A stretch of DNA of 64,000 nucleotides from Paracoccus sp. PAMC 22219 (GTDB taxonomy: Bacteria > Pseudomonadota > Alphaproteobacteria > Rhodobacterales > Rhodobacteraceae): the NCBI RefSeq assembly GCF_000787695.1, contig NZ_BBPH01000009.1, positions 26,825 through 90,824 on the forward strand, written 5' to 3'. Shown in pieces: positions 60,078-64,000 of this stretch (positions within the stretch are counted from its first letter, which is position 1; each line of letters starts with the position of its first letter). The position numbers and the translations under genes are program-made. The notes below the pieces were generated by a model, which ran no database searches, was not told the DNA's origin, and worked only from the letters and a program-made list of their open reading frames with translations.

Positions 60078-61358
60078 ATGAAACTGACCCTTGCCGCCCT
60101 GGCCACCACGATGATGGTCGCAAGCCCCGCCCTGGCCGACCTGATCGTGCCGAACATGTCCTATCGGACCGGCCCCTATGCCGCGAACGGCATCCCCTAT
60201 GCCGACGGGTTCGCCGATTATTTCACGCTGCTGAACGAACGCGACGGCGGCATCGGCGGTCAGTTGGTGCAGGTCCCGGAATGCGAGACCGCCTACAACA
60301 CCGAGAAGGGCGTGGAATGCTATGAATCGCTGCGCACCCAGAACCCGCTGGTCCTGAACCCGCTGTCGACGGGCATCACCTATCAGCTGATCCCGCGGAT
60401 CAGCCAGGACGGCATCCCGCTGTACACGCCAGGTTACGGCCGCACCTCGGCCAAGGACGGCTCGGTGTTCGAATGGGTGTTCAACGCGCCGGCGAACTAT
60501 TGGGACGGGGCCTCGGTCGCGGTCAAGCACATCCTGGACCAGGAGGGCGGCGATCTGTCGGGCAAGAAGATCGCGCTGGTCTATCACAACAGCGCCTATG
60601 GCAAGGAGCCGATCCGCACCCTGCAGGAGCTGTCCGAAAAGCACGGCTTCGAGCTGGTCGAGCTGCCGGTCGACGCGCCCGGTCAGGAACAGAAGTCGCA
60701 ATGGCTGCAGATCCGCCGCGAGCAGCCTGATTACGTGATCATGTATGCCTGGGGCGTCATGAACCAGGTCGCCATCCAGGAGGCCGTGAACATCCGCTTT
60801 CCGATGGACAAGTTCATCGGCATCTGGTGGTCGGGATCAGAGAACGACGTGCGCGCGGCGGGTGCCGGGGCCGAGGGCTACAAGGCGCTGACCTTCCACG
60901 GCGTGGGCCGCGACTATCCGCTGTACGAGGACCTGCAGACGCATGTCTATGACAAGGGTCTGGCCGCGGGCGCGGGCGATCAGGCAGGCAGCGTGCTGTA
61001 CTCGCGCGGCGCCTATGCGGCACTGGTGATCGCCGAGGCCATCGCCAAGGCGCAGGAACTGGCCGGCACCCCCGAGATCACGCCCGCGCAGATGCGCGAC
61101 GGGTTCGAGGCGCTGGACATCACCGCCGAACGCATGGCCGAACTGGGCCTGCCCGATTTCGGCGCGCCCATCGCGCTGTCCTGCGACAACCACGGCGGCG
61201 ACGGCCTGGCCCGCGTCCAGCAGTGGAACGCCGCCGAGGGCACCTGGTCGCTGATCACCGACTTCATCGAGCCGGATGCCGAGATCCTGGACCCGCTGAT
61301 CAAGGAAGACAGCGCGGCCTACGCCGCCGAGGCGGGCCTGACCGCGCGCTGCAACTGA
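60078..61358 (+). CDS. ABC transporter substrate-binding protein, Liv/urea type
   Basis: The 426-residue periplasmic receptor has a signal peptide (about residues 1-20, SPALA) and a type I binding fold: GPYAANGIPYADGFADYF, ECETAYNTEKGVECYE, KKIALVYHNSAYGKEPI and WGVMNQVAIQEAV. GGGAGGAG precedes the ATG. It should set the transporter's specificity, but binding-protein sequence alone does not tell the ligand. The neighbouring ligases suggest a carboxylic acid rather than an amino acid. Confidence 0.9.
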   Translation: MKLTLAALATTMMVASPALADLIVPNMSYRTGPYAANGIPYADGFADYFTLLNERDGGIGGQLVQVPECETAYNTEKGVECYESLRTQNPLVLNPLSTGITYQLIPRISQDGIPLYTPGYGRTSAKDGSVFEWVFNAPANYWDGASVAVKHILDQEGGDLSGKKIALVYHNSAYGKEPIRTLQELSEKHGFELVELPVDAPGQEQKSQWLQIRREQPDYVIMYAWGVMNQVAIQEAVNIRFPMDKFIGIWWSGSENDVRAAGAGAEGYKALTFHGVGRDYPLYEDLQTHVYDKGLAAGAGDQAGSVLYSRGAYAALVIAEAIAKAQELAGTPEITPAQMRDGFEALDITAERMAELGLPDFGAPIALSCDNHGGDGLARVQQWNAAEGTWSLITDFIEPDAEILDPLIKEDSAAYAAEAGLTARCN

Positions 61359-61413
61359 TCCATGACCGGCGGCGGTCGTCCCGCCGCCGGTTCCTGACCC
61401 AAGGGGACAGTCC

Positions 61414-62235
61414 ATGTTCGATGCTGAGAACCGCGAAACGCTGCTGGATGTGAACAACATCGAGGTGATCTACAACCACGTCATCCTGGTCTTGAAGGGT
61501 GTCAGCCTGACTGTCCCCAAGGGCGGCATCACCGCGCTGCTGGGGGGCAACGGGGCGGGCAAGACCACCACGCTCAAGGCGATCTCGAACCTGCTGGCCA
61601 GCGAACGGGGCGAGGTGACGAAAGGGTCGATCACCTATCAGGGCCAGAACATCACCGCGCAGGACCCCGCATCGCTGGTCCGGCGCGGCGTCATCCAGGT
61701 GATGGAGGGCCGCCACTGCTTCGAGCATCTGACGGTCGAGGAGAACCTGCTGACCGGCGCCTATACCCGCCGCGACGGGTCGGCCGCCATCAAGCGCGAT
61801 CTGGAGATGGTCTATGACTACTTCCCGCGCCTGCGCGAACGGCGCAAAAGCCAGGCGGGATACACCTCGGGCGGAGAGCAGCAGATGACCGCGATGGGTC
61901 GCGCGCTGATGTCGCGCCCGCAGATGATCCTGCTGGACGAGCCGTCGATGGGCCTGGCCCCGCAGCTGGTCGAGCAGATCTTCCAGATCGTCAAGGCCGT
62001 GAACGAGGGCGAGGGCGTGACCTTCCTTCTGGCCGAACAGAACACCAACGTCGCGCTGCGCTATGCGCACCAGGGATACATCCTGGAGAACGGGCGCGTC
62101 GTGATGGAGGGTCCGGCAGCCCAGCTGCGCGAGAACCCGGACGTCAAGGAATTCTACCTGGGCATGTCGGACGAGGGGCGCAAGTCCTTCCGCGAGGTGC
62201 GCAGCTATCGCCGGCGCAAGCGCTGGCTGGCCTGA
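61414..62235 (+). CDS. Liv-type ABC transporter ATPase, LivF-like
   Basis: The second ATPase (273 residues) has Walker A GGNGAGKT (about 44-51), GVIQVMEGRHCFEHLTVEENL, signature TSGGEQQMTAMGRAL, Walker B ILLDEPSMGLAP and AEQNTNVAL with a glutamine-type switch region. The extended basic tail (RSYRRRKRW) is notable. It is followed by the PaaK-like ligase gene after ten bases. Confidence 0.92.
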   Translation: MFDAENRETLLDVNNIEVIYNHVILVLKGVSLTVPKGGITALLGGNGAGKTTTLKAISNLLASERGEVTKGSITYQGQNITAQDPASLVRRGVIQVMEGRHCFEHLTVEENLLTGAYTRRDGSAAIKRDLEMVYDYFPRLRERRKSQAGYTSGGEQQMTAMGRALMSRPQMILLDEPSMGLAPQLVEQIFQIVKAVNEGEGVTFLLAEQNTNVALRYAHQGYILENGRVVMEGPAAQLRENPDVKEFYLGMSDEGRKSFREVRSYRRRKRWLA

Positions 62236-62245
62236 GGGGGTCATC

Positions 62246-63459
62246 ATGGGATATTACGACGATCTGGAAACGCGCGACGAGGGTCAGCGCGCCGAGGCGC
62301 TGGCTCAGGCCCTGCCGCTGGCGCTGAGCCGCGCCAAGACCGCGCCCGCGCTGGCGCGCCTGCTGCGCGACGTGGACCCCGATGCGGTGACCGACCGCGC
62401 GGCGCTGGCCCGCCTGCCGGTGATCCGCAAGGCGGAACTGTCCGAGGCGCAGCGCAAGCAGCCCCCCTTCGGCGGCTATACCACCCGCCCGGCCGCGCAG
62501 TTCGACCATATCTTTCAAAGCCCCGGCCCGATCTATGAGCCCGGTCGGCGCGAGGGCGACTGGTGGCGTCTGGGGCGGTTCCTGCATGCCGCGGGCGTGG
62601 GCCAGGGCGATATCGTCCAGAACTGTTTCGGCTATCACCTGACGCCCGCGGGGATGATGTTCGAATCGGGCGCGCGGGCGGTGGATGCCGCCGTTCTGCC
62701 CGCCGGCACCGGGCAGACCGAGCTGCAGGTCCGCGCGGCGGTCGACATCGGCACGACCTGCTATGCCGGGACGCCCGATTTTCTCAAGGTGATCCTGGAC
62801 CGCGCCGACGAGATGGGCGAGGTTCTGGCCTTTACCAAGGCCGTCGTGGGCGGCGGCGCGCTGTTCCCGTCGCTGCGCCAGCTGTATGCCGACCGGGGGA
62901 TCGTGACGCGGCAATGCTATGCCACCGCCGATCTGGGCAACATCGCCTATGAGTCCGAGGCCGTCGAGGGGATGATCGTGGACGAGGGCGTGATCGTCGA
63001 GATCGTGCGCCCCGGCACCGGCGACCCGGTCCCCGAGGGCGAGGTCGGCGAGGTTCTGGTGACCACGCTGAACCCCGACTATCCGTTGGTGCGCTTTGCC
63101 ACGGGCGACCTGTCCGCGGTTCTGTCCGGCACCAGCCCTTGTGGTCGCACCAACATGCGCATCAAGGGGTGGATGGGTCGCGCGGACCAGACGACCAAGA
63201 TCAAGGGCATGTTCGTGCGCCCCGAACAGGTGGCGGCCTTGGTCGCGCGCCATGCCGACGTATCCCGCGCCCGCGTGATCGCCGATCGCCGTGGAGAGAT
63301 GGACGTGATGACCGTGCAGCTGGAAACCGCGGGGCAGGGGGTGACTATGCCGCGTCGGTCATGGACACGCTGAAGCTGCGCGGCGACATTGAGCTGGTGG
63401 CGCCGGGCAGCCTGCCCAATGACGGCAAGGTCATCGAGGACCGCCGCAGCTATGAATAG
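62246..63459 (+). CDS. PaaK-like AMP-forming CoA ligase (frameshifted near the end)
   Basis: This resembles phenylacetate-CoA ligases: RLPVIRKAELSEAQ, GVGQGDIVQNCFGYHLTP, VLPAGTGQTELQ, YATADLGNIAYE and MRIKGWMGRADQTTKIKGM are typical. A missing G near 63340 shifts the last 30 residues; the second frame continues DYAASVMDTLKLRGDIELVA to a stop at 63459, giving about 404 residues. The classical YTSGTTG P-loop is not seen; the matching part reads HIFQSPGPIYEP. Substrate unknown; an aromatic acid is possible. Confidence 0.85.
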
Positions 63460-63538
63460 GACGCATTTGATCCGTTAACTTGCTTGAAACCCTGTGTCCG
63501 GCGACAACCGAATCTGACCGGAACAAAGGGTACACATC

Positions 63539-64000
63539 ATGGCTGCGGGCAAGGGGCTGAACGGGCCGTCCATCATCATCAAACGCGTCGAGGCGTCGTC
63601 CGAGGGCGGCCATCACGGCGGCGCGTGGAAGGTCGCCTATGCGGACTTCGTGACCGCGATGATGGCGTTCTTCCTGCTGATGTGGCTGCTGAACGCCACA
63701 ACCGAGGACCAGAAGACCGGGCTGGCCGACTATTTCGCGCCGACGGTGATCCAGACCCCCAACGCGACCACCAGCGGCGGCGGCGATGGGACCGAGGACG
63801 GCGTCCGCCATGCGGTGGAGGCCCCCTTGCCCGACAGCGACAGCGCCGGCGATTTCGAGGAGGTCGCCCGTGCCGTGCAGGACAGCCTGACCGGCACCGG
63901 CGCCGAATCGGCACAGTTGACCAACCTGCTGCAGCATGTCGTGACCCGCATGACCGACGAGGGGCTGGTGATCGAGCTGGGCGATCTGACCGACGCCCCC
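63539..64000 (+). CDS. motB: Flagellar motor protein MotB (partial)
   Basis: The frame starts MAAGKGLNGPSIIIKRVE, has a basic stretch and one membrane helix (about residues 36-54) containing the channel aspartate in YADFVTAMMAFFLLMWLL, and then a periplasmic linker. The window ends before the OmpA-like peptidoglycan-binding domain. It is far from motA (2871), which suggests a second flagellar block beyond the window. Confidence 0.93.
   Translation, partial: MAAGKGLNGPSIIIKRVEASSEGGHHGGAWKVAYADFVTAMMAFFLLMWLLNATTEDQKTGLADYFAPTVIQTPNATTSGGGDGTEDGVRHAVEAPLPDSDSAGDFEEVARAVQDSLTGTGAESAQLTNLLQHVVTRMTDEGLVIELGDLTDAP

Noticed and set aside
63475..63489. CtrA box upstream of motB (TTAA-N7-GAAA)
   Set aside because: Only the first half matches well; the second half agrees at two of four bases.

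Overview
The window is a high-GC alphaproteobacterial chromosome segment, most like Paracoccus or a close Rhodobacterales relative. The clues are Rhodobacterales-type flagellar and motor gene order, the run rsfS-rlmH-gpmI-(murein hydrolase activator)-ctpA-rppH, bluB, a short L36 typical of alphaproteobacteria, and sites resembling CtrA boxes. No phage, IS element, integrase or CRISPR array was seen. Coding density is very high and no gene-free stretch exceeds 300 bases.

Layout. 1-8300: flagellar genes, with fliF leftward (cut by the window edge) and fliL, a membrane coiled-coil protein, a MotE-like protein, motA, a small exported protein, flhA, fliR, flhB and a FliJ-like protein rightward. 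8370-12479: biotin operon bioB-bioF-bioD-bioA. 12465-15495: leftward EEP-family protein, leuD and leuC. 15700-21375: rsfS, rlmH, gpmI, a murein hydrolase activator and ctpA-rppH, the last two read as one frame. 21372-26768: bluB, a lytic transglycosylase, a small protein, a DUF421 membrane protein, a YbaK-type deacylase, an aldo/keto reductase and a kynurenine formamidase. 26831-33298: kynU, then two periplasmic adaptors and an RND pump. 33393-39085: msrB-msrA, a nitronate monooxygenase-like gene, an exported nucleosidase and clpB. 39232-44684: pyrF, a membrane protein, a Nudix hydrolase, an N-formylglutamate amidohydrolase-like protein, tRNA-Val, rpmJ, an RTX-repeat protein, rpsO and a proline-rich protein. 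44915-52110: pnp, three glycan-type genes, a 1-Cys peroxiredoxin and an aldehyde dehydrogenase. 52344-63459: a response regulator and hybrid sensor kinase, divergent from a cluster holding an AMP-forming acyl-CoA ligase, a complete Liv-type ABC importer and a second, PaaK-like ligase. 63539 to the end: start of motB.

The most notable functional unit is 52344-63459: sensing, uptake and two CoA-ligase activities together suggest a regulated system that imports and activates an organic acid whose identity cannot be read from sequence.

The most important caution is that about fourteen genes, including core genes such as gpmI, clpB, fliF and livH, carry single-base frameshifts (fifteen sites), nearly all at G/C runs, with good family sequence continuing in the next frame. 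Sequencing or assembly indels are far more likely than mass gene decay. These genes are annotated at full length with the break stated. The ctpA-rppH fusion may have the same cause.
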